A DNA stretch of 64,000 nucleotides, taken from contig CP046062.1 in the NCBI GenBank assembly GCA_009676745.1, positions 1,473,501 through 1,537,500 on the forward strand, read 5' to 3'. Source of the DNA: Leuconostoc mesenteroides subsp. mesenteroides. GTDB taxonomy: Bacteria > Bacillota > Bacilli > Lactobacillales > Lactobacillaceae. A model generated the notes under the pieces. It worked only from the letters and a program-made list of their open reading frames with translations, was not told the origin of the DNA and ran no database searches. Shown in pieces: positions 35,029 to 42,938 of this stretch (the first letter of the stretch is position 1; each line of letters starts with the position of its first letter). A program made the translations under genes and the position numbers.

Positions 35029-36813
35029 ATGACCGATCAACAAATAATAGAGCAAAGAGCCGTGTCTGAAGTAGCAAGAATTGTATCATCAGACATTAGA
35101 TTAAGGCCAGAAATTAATATAAGTGACAAAATTCCTTATGTTGATGGTGGAATTTTTGTTTACAAGTCAGGAAAAAGAAACAATGAATGTTTGGATTTTC
35201 AGGTTCCTGTACAGGTTAAAGGAACTGAAAAAAAAGCATTTGATAGCCACCCTAAATTTTCCTTCAAAAAAGACATGCTAGAGTATTATGAACGAAACTC
35301 TGGAATTCTTTTCTTTGTTGTAAGTGAAACAACTCCATACACCACTTACTATAGAAATTTTTCACCGACACAAGCTAAACAAATTTTAAAAAGCCTTAAG
35401 AAACAAAATAAAAATCAAAAAAGTATTACACTCAATCTAACCCGGGTAGATCAAAAGGATATATGGAAAATTGTGACCTCATCTCACTACCTTTCTGAAG
35501 TCTTCAACAGTCAAGCCCGAATAGTTAATGTAAATGCTGTGGATAATCTCAAAAATGTATCGGTCACAATACCTGTAGGTGAAACAATTCAGACAGCGCT
35601 GAAAAAGGAGCAATATATTATTTCTGGATTACTTCAAGACCAAAGAGTGATAGTAGATACAGTAGATATCATAAATATTAATATTCATCAAGTCATAAAT
35701 GTAAGTACCATATTTCCAAATGACCACATTGAACCAAGTTCCCTGGAATGGACAAGTGAAACAAGTTTTAGAATAGTGATTGGGAAGTTTATTACTGTAA
35801 TTTTCAGTATTGACACGAAAAGATTTGATATTAATTGGGACTTCAACTCTTCTAGTGACCGAGACTGGCAGCTATATTATGATAAATTAAACGCTTTTAA
35901 AGCTATGCTAGAAAAACGACAATTGAATTTTAAATCTGATGTTTTTAATGATGGTTCAACGACATTGCATTTTTCTTTTTCAAAAAAAATTAATGAAACT
36001 TTAAAAGATGTTTACAGTAAACTCGAAAATATTAAAAGAATAATTTGGCTTGAAAATATTTTAGGTAAATCATACGCTACTCAAGCTTTGGACATAACGT
36101 CCCAAAATGTATTAAATAAATTATTAGAATTGTACCCAAGTGTTGATTTTAATCAGGATGTTCCTTTCTTACTTCATGAGACTATCATGGGCGATAATTA
36201 TTATCTAACATACGAAAACCACGAATTGAAGAATGTGTTTTCTAATGATTCACCTTTTCGCACAAACCACGTAACAATTAGTAATACAGAAGATAAAACT
36301 ATGTTCACAAAAGGGAATCCATTGGCTTTGATTAAAGACAAATTATGGACAATACCAAACTATTCAACATCCATGGTGCTTGAGAATTTTATACATCCAC
36401 TAAAAAGCATTCCATCTTGGTATGAAGGAGAAGTGAATAATTTAGTTCTTAGCTACATTGAAGCATTTGACCATACCCAAAATAATGATTGGTTACAATC
36501 TGCTCTGAAAATTTTAAAGTTTGATATTCTTACAAATCAGGAATTAGTGCAAATTAATACTGCACAAATTTGTATACGTCAGTTGGACGGTGATATACGG
36601 CCAGTCTCAAATTCTTTATATAATATAATGCAAAATAGTACGGAGGCGCAATACCGTGCTGCTGCTGCATTAATGCTGAACATAATTGGTGTTTTTTCGG
36701 TAAACTGGAGACAGATGACTGTTGATGAAAAAAAAGGCATTTCCGAATATCCATTAATGAAATTGGCATATGGAAAAATTAAAGAAATTATTGATTCTGA
36801 CAAGTACGATTAG
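35029..36813 (+). CDS. Large protein with N-terminal DUF4365-like PD-(D/E)XK nuclease domain
   Basis: 594 residues. The N-terminus (IIEQRAVSEVARIVSS, then KIPYVDGGIFVY and VPVQVKGTE near residue 60) matches the DUF4365 layout, in which Asp, then Gln-x-Lys form a PD-(D/E)XK-type nuclease site. The rest, about 430 residues, has no recognised domain: a beta-rich middle and a helical end (about 480-594) that reads like helical repeats. Similar proteins are found alone in defence islands; a phage-sensing or DNA-cleaving role is inferred. It is separated by 435 bases from herA, so it is its own unit. Confidence 0.6.
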   Translation: MTDQQIIEQRAVSEVARIVSSDIRLRPEINISDKIPYVDGGIFVYKSGKRNNECLDFQVPVQVKGTEKKAFDSHPKFSFKKDMLEYYERNSGILFFVVSETTPYTTYYRNFSPTQAKQILKSLKKQNKNQKSITLNLTRVDQKDIWKIVTSSHYLSEVFNSQARIVNVNAVDNLKNVSVTIPVGETIQTALKKEQYIISGLLQDQRVIVDTVDIININIHQVINVSTIFPNDHIEPSSLEWTSETSFRIVIGKFITVIFSIDTKRFDINWDFNSSSDRDWQLYYDKLNAFKAMLEKRQLNFKSDVFNDGSTTLHFSFSKKINETLKDVYSKLENIKRIIWLENILGKSYATQALDITSQNVLNKLLELYPSVDFNQDVPFLLHETIMGDNYYLTYENHELKNVFSNDSPFRTNHVTISNTEDKTMFTKGNPLALIKDKLWTIPNYSTSMVLENFIHPLKSIPSWYEGEVNNLVLSYIEAFDHTQNNDWLQSALKILKFDILTNQELVQINTAQICIRQLDGDIRPVSNSLYNIMQNSTEAQYRAAAALMLNIIGVFSVNWRQMTVDEKKGISEYPLMKLAYGKIKEIIDSDKYD

Positions 36814-36871
36814 TTAACTTTTCAGAAACAACCATAACAGTAAAGGGTAGATTGCAAGAATTAAGCAGAAC

Positions 36872-37144
36872 ATGGTTGCCAATGAAAAGTTAAAAACTGG
36901 CCTCAAGGAAAATTCTAAACCTTCAAAGAACTCTTGTAATACACAAATTAACAAGGGTCGTGAGAAAGAGCAAACACCTCATTTTCCTAAAGGTCCGCGT
37001 ACCATGAACAGAATTAGTCGGTTGTGGCGACAAGATGCCAGAGCAGAAATGACTGCGCAGCTTCGCTTTATGCAAAATCGAAAAAATATCGAACGTGAAC
37101 AAAAAATTCAAGAATTAGAAAGCGAACAGCACAGAACTATTTAA
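36872..37144 (+). pseudogene. C-terminal fragment of a second MobL-type relaxase
   Basis: The 90 residues end with RISRLWRQDARAEMTAQLRF and a coiled coil. This is clearly the same as the end of the intact relaxase (KISRLWRQDIRAETKAERQF) but not identical, so it comes from a different relaxase. An N-terminal relaxase domain is missing. The fragment marks the place where the defence genes entered a mobilisation region. Confidence 0.75.
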
Positions 37145-37302
37145 AAAGTTAAAACTTGTTGTCATCCAGGGCAGGACTCTGTTGTAATCTTAAAGTATTA
37201 CTTTTAAAAAGGCTATTGAAACTAAACTCATGGCAGACTGCGAGAATCATCCAAACACCTTGCACACGCTTCTTCGACTAGGATATTTTGTGATAAGGAA
37301 AA

Positions 37303-37330
37303 TTCAATATTTACCTTTTTTTGCTATAAT
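37303..37330 (+). promoter_or_regulatory. Promoter of the FRG-domain gene
   Basis: TTCAAT (37303-37308), 16 bases, then TATAAT (37325-37330) preceded by TGC, an extended -10 box. The gene starts about 48 bases downstream. Confidence 0.6.
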
Positions 37331-37377
37331 TAGAGATAGTTTATTGAGAGCGAGCTTGGTGATTGGAGGACTGATAT

Positions 37378-38466
37378 ATGATGGACATAACTTCATTGCA
37401 AGATTATATATCACTACTAGATGAAAAATTTAATGGTCAGTATTTCTTTCGTGGTGAATCAACTGATTTTGGAGATACAAAGAATATGGCCAGTGGCTAC
37501 CGGTGGATAAGAGACAATAACAGACGTTTTTTAGATTTAATCCATATGCGACATGAATATTTTCGTGAAGTAGGTGCACATATAAATGCGCAGGAGAAGT
37601 CAAACTTCATAGCCTACGCTCAACATCATGGATTGCCAACAGAATTACTCGACATCACGGCAAACCCTCTTGTAGCACTTTATTTCGCGGTGTCAAAAAA
37701 TCCTGATGAAAATGGCTTTGTCTATTTGTTTGATAACAACCTTTACTCATTAAAGGAGCGTGATAAAAGCCAATTTATCCTTGATTTATATAATCCCAAT
37801 TTAGCGAGACTTGATCATTTGCCCGTGGAGCAACAATTCCATAAATTTTTTTGGACGGACGAAATTGATGAAGGTATGATTCAAAAATCCCTATTCGAAG
37901 AAGTCAATAGTTTTGTCTATCGTATTTTTCAAAAATCAAAAATACTGAATTTGCACGCTGAAAACAAACTTCAATTGGAAAAACTTACTAAGAGTGACAA
38001 GCTCAAAGCAACATTATATTCATCCAATTTTCAAAGGGGCTCTGAGTTAAGAAAAACAGCTTTAACTAGAGAAACACCAATAGACCCAATTTTGTTGATG
38101 CGTATTGATATAAGTGAGACGTTTGACTTAATTGACGTCACCGATGGCAAATACTTCCCACCACTTAAATACTTGTTAATCCAACCGTCTATCGTATTTG
38201 ATCGCATGAAAAATCAGCAGGGTGCATTCATCTACCAATTGAATACGTCGCATGGTAGTGCTTCAAAGGGATACATGCAGCCAATCATTGCTGCGGACAC
38301 ACTGTCTATTCCGAGTGAGCATAAGCAAAAAATATTGAGGCAACTTGATAACGTAGGAGTTAATCAAATGTTTATCTATTCTGACGATGACAACATTGCA
38401 GGATATTATAAGCAAAATTATAATCGTTCGATACAGCAGGAACTTTATCCGTTCCACCGTTCCTGA
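37378..38466 (+). CDS. FRG-domain protein (candidate defence gene)
   Basis: 362 residues. FFRGES (residues about 23-28) and AQHHGLPTELLDITANPLVALYFAV (in the region of residues 80-105) are the signature of the FRG domain, named for the Phe-Arg-Gly motif. The C-terminal 200 residues have no recognised domain. FRG proteins are often in defence islands and may bind or modify nucleotides; the function is not settled. TTGGAGG lies 9-12 bases before the ATG pair 37378/37381. Confidence 0.8.
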   Translation: MMDITSLQDYISLLDEKFNGQYFFRGESTDFGDTKNMASGYRWIRDNNRRFLDLIHMRHEYFREVGAHINAQEKSNFIAYAQHHGLPTELLDITANPLVALYFAVSKNPDENGFVYLFDNNLYSLKERDKSQFILDLYNPNLARLDHLPVEQQFHKFFWTDEIDEGMIQKSLFEEVNSFVYRIFQKSKILNLHAENKLQLEKLTKSDKLKATLYSSNFQRGSELRKTALTRETPIDPILLMRIDISETFDLIDVTDGKYFPPLKYLLIQPSIVFDRMKNQQGAFIYQLNTSHGSASKGYMQPIIAADTLSIPSEHKQKILRQLDNVGVNQMFIYSDDDNIAGYYKQNYNRSIQQELYPFHRS

Positions 38467-38627
38467 CATAGTTTTAAACAATAAGATTGGCAATGTGGAC
38501 ACTGAACTTTTTCATTTTTGGAGGACTAATTTGTTGATTAACAATTTTTCGTACACAATAAGGTAGTTTATGAGTTGCAGAAACCTCCAACGAAAAAATT
38601 AAGCTGCAATTATTACGAAAAGTTTGT

Positions 38628-38695
38628 CAACCTAAATTGGAATCTTCTGTCAATTATTGTATTTCACACTAAACTCAGCTATACCAATTTAGGTT
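38628..38695. repeat. Inverted repeat beside element B
   Basis: CAACCTAAATTGG (38628-38640) and CCAATTTAGGTT (38684-38695) are inverted arms of 12 bases with 43 bases between. The right arm overlaps the end of element B. The other 38467-38627 bases hold no gene I can support. Confidence 0.5.
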
Positions 38696-38850
38696 AACAT
38701 AACAGTTGCTATACAAAGTAACGCTATATCAACGTTTCAAAGGTGTCAAAAATAAGGTTTCCAAAAAAACTTTCACAAAGTCTTTGGAAGCCTTATTTTA
38801 ATACCTGTTTTTTAAAATTTCACAAGTGTTCGAGTTTTAGACCAATTGCT
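38676..38850 (-). repeat. Structured element B (inverted copy of 14142-14312)
   Basis: Read on the minus strand it matches element A block by block (see the conserved GACTTTGTGAAAG and GTTGATATAGCGTTAC). Here the arms around the central block are AATAAGGCTTCCAAA and TTTGGAAACCTTATT, a 15-base stem with one mismatch, different in sequence from those in element A but with the same fold. It contains TAGCGT once. Confidence 0.55.
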
Positions 38851-38869
38851 ATTTTAGGGTGTGTTATAC

Positions 38870-38968
38870 TAGTTAAAGCAATCAAGTTAAGACGGTGGCT
38901 ATCCTGAATGGAGGTGATGCTTATGGTGTAAACACTATAAACTCACATTCTAGGAAAGGAGAGGCCTT
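38870..38968 (+). promoter_or_regulatory. Promoter and leader of the type I toxin
   Basis: TGTTATACT (38870-38878) is an extended -10 box. The leader of about 90 bases has GGAGGTGATG-like sequence and AGGAAAGGAGAGG 5 bases before the GTG start. A leader that can fold over its ribosome site is common in this toxin group. Confidence 0.55.
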
Positions 38969-39076
38969 GTGTCCGTATCGGACGCGCTACTTGTCATGTT
39001 TGCCTTTGGTGGATTCATCATAAGCATTCTGACTTTTGTAGTTTTGTTAATCGAAAAAATTAGCAAAAAAAAATGA
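38969..39076 (+). CDS. Type I toxin, holin-like/Fst-Lpt family
   Basis: 35 residues from GTG: MSVSDALLVM, then FAFGGFIISILTFVVLLI and EKISKKK. One membrane helix with a Lys-rich end is the form of the small holin-like toxins of Firmicutes (Hol_Tox type), which damage the membrane when made. A divergent promoter and RNA from the other side overlap its 3' end, which gives the antitoxin. This locus would kill plasmid-free cells, so it is a stability system. Confidence 0.82.
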   Translation: MSVSDALLVMFAFGGFIISILTFVVLLIEKISKKK

Positions 39077-39181
39077 CTGTCTTAACTTTGAGCGGTTAAC
39101 AGTCATCAATTGATTGTAGCATGGTCACCGTCGAAACGGGATTGCTAGGAGTCGTAGTTAGCGCTACGGCTCTTTTCTATG
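39062..39181 (-). ncRNA. Antisense antitoxin RNA
   Basis: On the minus strand, TTGTGA (39211-39216), 18 bases, and TATAAT with TGC before it (39187-39192) form a good promoter. Transcription leftward would end at the hairpin with arms at 39074-39086 and 39095-39105, followed by a run of T opposite 39065-39073. The RNA of about 115 bases overlaps the end of the toxin gene and its terminator, as in Fst-type systems. Confidence 0.75.
39074..39105. terminator. Shared terminator of toxin mRNA and antitoxin RNA
   Basis: TGACTGTCTTAAC and GTTAACAGTCA form the arms (two bases bulged on the left). The minus strand carries a long T run directly after it; on the plus strand the T tract is poor, so it mainly ends the antisense RNA and acts as a pairing region. 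Confidence 0.65.
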
Positions 39182-39234
39182 TCTTTATTATAGCATAGCT
39201 TTTGCTTTTGTCACAAATTTAATGTTTTGTTCGC

Positions 39235-39263
39235 TTGCTTAATCGAACGCTTGTTCGTATAAT
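39235..39263 (+). promoter_or_regulatory. LexA-controlled promoter of the polymerase operon
   Basis: TTGCTT (39235-39240), 17 bases, then TATAAT (39258-39263). CGAACGCTTGTTCG (39244-39257) fills the spacer and fits the LexA consensus fully (CGAAC-N4-GTTCG). Confidence 0.9.
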
Positions 39264-39294
39264 AAATTATACACAAATGTTTTGGAGGTTGCTG

Positions 39295-40617
39295 ATGGAA
39301 AACGCAATCACAACTGAATATGATTATAGCAAAGAAAAGCGTGGCGTGTTTTTTTTAATTGATTCAAAAAGTTTCTACGCCAGTGTTGAAAATGTTGAGC
39401 GGGGCTTTAATCCATTAAAGGGCGATTTAGTCGTGATGTCTGAACAAGCGAACACAAATGGCGGTTTAGTCCTAGCGGCCTCGCCAACAGCTAAGAATGA
39501 CTTAGGCATTAGTAATGTGATGCGTCAGCGTGATTTACCTGATGTGCATGGCTTGTTTATCGCACACCCCAGGATGAATAATTATATTGCTGAAAACCTA
39601 AAAATCAATAATATTTATCGTCAATATACCGATGACATTAACCTACTACCGTACTCGATTGATGAGTCTATTTTAGACGTGACCCATTCCTGGCGGTTGT
39701 TTGGTAAAACCCCTGAGGAAGTCGCTTTTAAAATTCAAAAGCAAGTTAGAGCGGAAACGGGTGTCTATTTAACGGTCGGTATTGGTGACACGCCTGTGCT
39801 CGCTAAAATAGCCTTAGACATTGAAGCGAAACACACTAAAAACCTGACAGGTATTTGGCACTATGAGGATGTGCCGACAAAATTGTGGCCAATTACGAAA
39901 CTGGATGATGTCTGGAGTATTGGTTCCCGCACAGCACATAAACTTGAAGTGATGGGTATCCATTCAATGTACGATTTGGCGCATCAGGACCCTTATCAAT
40001 TTAGAGCCAAAATGGGATTGGTTGGCGAGCAATTGTTTGCCTTATCTTGGGGCATTGATCGTACAGATATGGCTGAGGTGGTCGTGCCTAAAAGCAAATC
40101 ATATAGTAATTCCCAGGTATTACCGCGTGATTATAAACGAAAAGAAGAGATTGAGATTGTTGTTCGTGAAATGGCTGATCAAGTGGCGACCAGGATTAGA
40201 TCACATAAGAAACAAACTTGTTTGGTAAGCTTGTTTATCGGGTATTCTTTTGCCGAAAGTGAACGCCAGGGAAGTCATGGTTTTAGAAAGCAACAAAGGA
40301 TTGATCCAACTAATGATACCCGCAAACTAATGGCAATTATGGTGGCTTTGTTTGAAAAGCATTGGCATGGCGAAGTGATTCGTAATATTGGGATTGATTA
40401 TGGCGGCTTAATTGAGGACACTGGGGTGCAGCTTGACCTCTTTGAGCAACCAGAAAAATTAATTAAATCCAACAAGATTGATCAAGTTGTTGATGAAATT
40501 CGAAAACGGTTTGGCACCACAGCCCTGATGCGGGCAATGTCCAAAGAAAAAGGCGGTACGGCGATTAACCGTGCCAGCCTGGTTGGTGGTCATAACGGAG
40601 GTAACAGCTATGAGTGA
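39295..40617 (+). CDS. SOS-induced Y-family DNA polymerase (UvrX/UmuC-like)
   Basis: 440 residues from ATG 39295 (GGAGG 7 bases upstream); the in-frame start at 39235 lies in the promoter. FFLIDSKSFYASVEN (residues about 16-30) and LPYSIDESILDVT hold the catalytic acidic residues of Y-family polymerases, then helix-hairpin-helix and little-finger parts. It copies damaged DNA with low fidelity. The LexA box and the yolD-like gene that overlaps its end fit the uvrX-yolD operons of Gram-positive phages and plasmids. Confidence 0.9.
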   Translation: MENAITTEYDYSKEKRGVFFLIDSKSFYASVENVERGFNPLKGDLVVMSEQANTNGGLVLAASPTAKNDLGISNVMRQRDLPDVHGLFIAHPRMNNYIAENLKINNIYRQYTDDINLLPYSIDESILDVTHSWRLFGKTPEEVAFKIQKQVRAETGVYLTVGIGDTPVLAKIALDIEAKHTKNLTGIWHYEDVPTKLWPITKLDDVWSIGSRTAHKLEVMGIHSMYDLAHQDPYQFRAKMGLVGEQLFALSWGIDRTDMAEVVVPKSKSYSNSQVLPRDYKRKEEIEIVVREMADQVATRIRSHKKQTCLVSLFIGYSFAESERQGSHGFRKQQRIDPTNDTRKLMAIMVALFEKHWHGEVIRNIGIDYGGLIEDTGVQLDLFEQPEKLIKSNKIDQVVDEIRKRFGTTALMRAMSKEKGGTAINRASLVGGHNGGNSYE

Positions 40618-40978
40618 TGCAGAATTTAATAAGATGATTAACAATTACTTTCAAAACGACTATCGCGAGCGTGGCAAGGTGAAGTGGAATGGCTATTTCC
40701 TGTCGGACCATACCTCAGCTTTAAAGCGTGAAGCACAGAACAAAAATGCAGTACCTGTTAAATTACCAATGATGTCCTTAACGGCATGTCAAAATATCTT
40801 GCGTCATGCCTCAGCGAATTATGAATTTGTGACTGTACAACAAAATATTGAGGACACGGATGGCAATTTAGTGCCTAACGCAACTGGTTTGGTCGATGGT
40901 TTTTCTGATTTAGGGGTGTATATTAATGAGTCCTATATTGCATTTGAAAATATTAGAGCGGTGGTGAAAGAAGAATGA
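40610..40978 (+). CDS. YolD-like protein, partner of the Y-family polymerase
   Basis: 122 residues. The start at 40610 has CGGAGGTAAC upstream and overlaps the polymerase by 8 bases. Features such as the DYRERGKVKWNGYFLSDHT part and the place after a UmuC-type gene fit the YolD-like family, which is thought to play a role like UmuD. The next frame, now broken, begins on its stop codon (ATGA). Confidence 0.75.
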   Translation: MSDAEFNKMINNYFQNDYRERGKVKWNGYFLSDHTSALKREAQNKNAVPVKLPMMSLTACQNILRHASANYEFVTVQQNIEDTDGNLVPNATGLVDGFSDLGVYINESYIAFENIRAVVKEE

Positions 40979-41138
40979 ATCAAATTGATGCGGTCATTGT
41001 AGATATAAAAAAGATGTTTGCTAAGCAACACACTCACAACAAATAGCTCGCTTAGATAGTGAGTACAGAGAACAGATACCTGAAATCATTGCTAAAATAC
41101 GCAAAGAAACGGGCTTAACAGTTAATACTAACATTTAA
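40975..41138 (+). pseudogene. Broken copy of the SOS-regulated 86-residue gene
   Basis: It starts ATGAATCAAATTGATGCGGT, matches the gene at 17019 up to GCTAAGCAA, loses about 95 bases, and continues from CACTCACAACAAATAGC to the equivalent end. The deletion shifts the frame, so translation stops after 23 codons. The break lies at a short GCAACA-like repeat, so slippage or recombination between the repeats is likely. Its ATG overlaps the yolD-like stop, so the intact ancestor was the third gene of the SOS operon. Confidence 0.85.
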
Positions 41139-41233
41139 AGAAATTATGATTAATTAGTATTATTTCCTAGTTTTAGATACTTGACTCCTCTCCTATTTTT
41201 TATTAAACTTGTTTTAGGAAAAAGGGGGCTACA

Positions 41234-41665
41234 ATGATTACAAAATTAAACAGTTTTTCAGACAGGGATTTAGAACAATTGGCACAGATTTGGTTGAATG
41301 GCAATTTACAAGCACATTCATTTATTCCCGCTCAGTATTGGAAAAATCAATTTGTGAACATTAAAAAAATGTTGCCTGAAGCAAATGTTTTTGTGTATAG
41401 GAATAATGAAACAATTGTCGGTTTTTTAGGCGAATTAGATGGTTACATAGCTGGATTATTTGTTGACATGAACTACAGAAACCAAGGTGTTGGTAGCCAA
41501 TTAATTAATTACCTAAAACAAATAAACGACAAATTAACACTTTCAGTCTATGTAGATAATATTAATGCCGTTAATTTTTATGAGAATAAAGATTTTATCA
41601 TAGACAGTGTAGGTATGGATACTGAGACTGATTCAAAAGAGTATCATATGATTTGGGAAAAATAA
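41234..41665 (+). CDS. GNAT-family N-acetyltransferase
   Basis: 143 residues. IAGLFVDMNYRNQGVGSQLINYL is the acetyl-CoA binding motif (Q/RxxGxG/A is NQGVGSQ), followed by the late VNFYENKDF motif. It transfers an acetyl group to an amine of unknown substrate. AAAAAGGGGG lies 6 bases before the ATG. It stands alone with convergent neighbours. Confidence 0.85.
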   Translation: MITKLNSFSDRDLEQLAQIWLNGNLQAHSFIPAQYWKNQFVNIKKMLPEANVFVYRNNETIVGFLGELDGYIAGLFVDMNYRNQGVGSQLINYLKQINDKLTLSVYVDNINAVNFYENKDFIIDSVGMDTETDSKEYHMIWEK

Positions 41666-41698
41666 AAGGTAAAGACTTTTTTATAAAGGCTTTGCTTT

Positions 41699-41944
41699 TT
41701 ATTTTGCTATAAATAATGCCAATGCAAGTGACAGAATGAGAATAATTAGCACCAGCATCGCTAAGACACTTTTGATGCCAAAAGCAATAGCTAGACTTAT
41801 CAAAATAATAAGTGGTAAATAAAAGTACCAATACGAAATCAAATGACCAACAAATAGGATACTCAAATACAGGATGGTGCCAATGATGTGGCCGAACAGC
41901 CAAAATAGAAACATTGCCAATAAACATAAACAAAAGATTAACAT
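41699..41944 (-). CDS. Small polytopic membrane protein
   Basis: 81 residues, nearly all hydrophobic, with three or so membrane helices. On the minus strand TAGGAGG lies 8 bases before the ATG, which supports a real gene. It is the last gene of the minus-strand cluster 41.7-45.8 kb. No family is recognised. Confidence 0.65.
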   Translation of the reverse strand: MLIFCLCLLAMFLFWLFGHIIGTILYLSILFVGHLISYWYFYLPLIILISLAIAFGIKSVLAMLVLIILILSLALALFIAK

Positions 41945-41956
41945 GATTTTATCCTC

Positions 41957-42280
41957 CTATTCGGATAGTTTTGTCAGACAGAGAGAAAAAAGTTCCTTTG
42001 TTACTGAGGGATAATTCAATAGATTCTTAATACCAAAATGCGTTTGGGTATAAGCACAGACCAGATAACCAAAATACCAGTCATGGCCTGATTCACTCAG
42101 ACCATCTGGGTGGTCAACAAAAAGACGTTGCAGTCGCTTTAAAATACGCGGACCAAAAATAGCATCGTCAAAGATTGCTTGTGCTAAACCTGGGTAGATA
42201 TATTGGCCATTGCTTTTTAAAATGACTAATCCGTTGGCATCAATAGTGGTAGACAATGTTTTAGTTGTGAGTTTTGACAT
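41957..42280 (-). CDS. Protein of unknown function
   Basis: 107 residues, soluble, with several Tyr/Trp in the middle (GHDWYFGYLVCAYTQ). AAGGAG lies 7 bases before the ATG on the minus strand. The start overlaps the end of the upstream membrane-protein gene, so both are translated together. Confidence 0.6.
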   Translation of the reverse strand: MSKLTTKTLSTTIDANGLVILKSNGQYIYPGLAQAIFDDAIFGPRILKRLQRLFVDHPDGLSESGHDWYFGYLVCAYTQTHFGIKNLLNYPSVTKELFSLCLTKLSE

Positions 42281-42491
42281 GAGTTTTCTCCTTATGTGGC
42301 AGGTGACCAGTATTGATCCAGGAACGCATCGCTTTATAAGCGGACTGCTTAAAAGCCAAGCTAGCTAAGACATAAAAGCCAGCCAGGGTGAGTAAGACAT
42401 ACAACATTGTGCCATTGATGACCATTAATAAAATATCCAAACTGATAATTGTTGCGGCAATAGTAGTGATAACTTTGGTGATTCGATTCAT
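42261..42491 (-). CDS. Small membrane protein
   Basis: 76 residues from MNRITKVITT (the longer frame to 42596 runs through a structured non-coding island and is rejected). Two hydrophobic helices, then a basic tail ending KTHVKTHN. CAAGGAG lies 8 bases before the ATG. It is the first gene after the structured island to its right. Confidence 0.6.
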   Translation of the reverse strand: MNRITKVITTIAATIISLDILLMVINGTMLYVLLTLAGFYVLASLAFKQSAYKAMRSWINTGHLPHKEKTHVKTHN

Positions 42492-42808
42492 AGTAGTTCT
42501 CCTTGAGTATGTACGCACCAGGCAGAAACCATTTCCTGTCGGCCCTGCCTGTGATTGGTGTGTTATTTCGTTTTGACGAAGAACATGGGGACACAAGCAG
42601 CGCAGAATACAAGGGTGAGCGTAGCGAATTTACGAAGCCCTTGTATTCTGTGCTAGTGCTTGTTGCTGTGGTATCACCACCACGGCTTACAAGTCACTGG
42701 TTGTGGCACAATGTTTGACTCAAAGCGAAGTGGCACCCAAGAGCTTGGCAGGACAAGCGTAGCGTGTTTGATCCCGCTTGCGGGTCTGGGGAACACGGCA
42801 AAAAATTT
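42492..42808 (-). promoter_or_regulatory. Structured non-coding island 1
   Basis: No supported gene. AGCGCAGAATACAAGGG (42599-42615) and its inverted partner (42638-42654) give a 17-base stem whose 22-base loop contains GCGTAGCGA. A second GCGTAGCGT lies near 42763. GTGGTATCACCACCAC near 42668 is related to the hairpin core of the repeats at 44.3 and 46.1 kb. GTTATTTCGTTTTGAC (42562-42577) is found again, inverted, before parA (57945-57960). The island lies directly upstream of a minus-strand gene. Confidence 0.6.
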
Positions 42809-42916
42809 TTACCGCTCATCATCTTCACGCGCAATCATAATCACACCGACTAGGTAATATAAAATATAGACCAGCATGGCAATTAGCATGAGAAGTTTAA
42901 AAACGAATACACCCAT
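42809..42916 (-). CDS. 35-residue membrane peptide
   Basis: On the minus strand ATAGGAG lies 8 bases before ATG; the frame gives MGVFVFKLLMLIAML, then VYILYYLVGVIMIA and REDDER, and a stop. One membrane helix with a charged end. The good ribosome site and the composition support a real small gene; the function is unknown. Confidence 0.55.
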   Translation of the reverse strand: MGVFVFKLLMLIAMLVYILYYLVGVIMIAREDDER

Positions 42917-42938
42917 AAGCACACACTCCTATCTGTGA

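Noticed and set aside
37230..37424. 64-codon frame before the FRG gene
   Set aside because: No ribosome site, covers the promoter of the FRG gene and overlaps it in another frame.
42388..42857. Three overlapping plus-strand frames of 62-71 codons
   Set aside because: They cover inverted repeats, have no good ribosome sites, and run opposite to the small genes with good sites. The region is better explained as a structured non-coding island.
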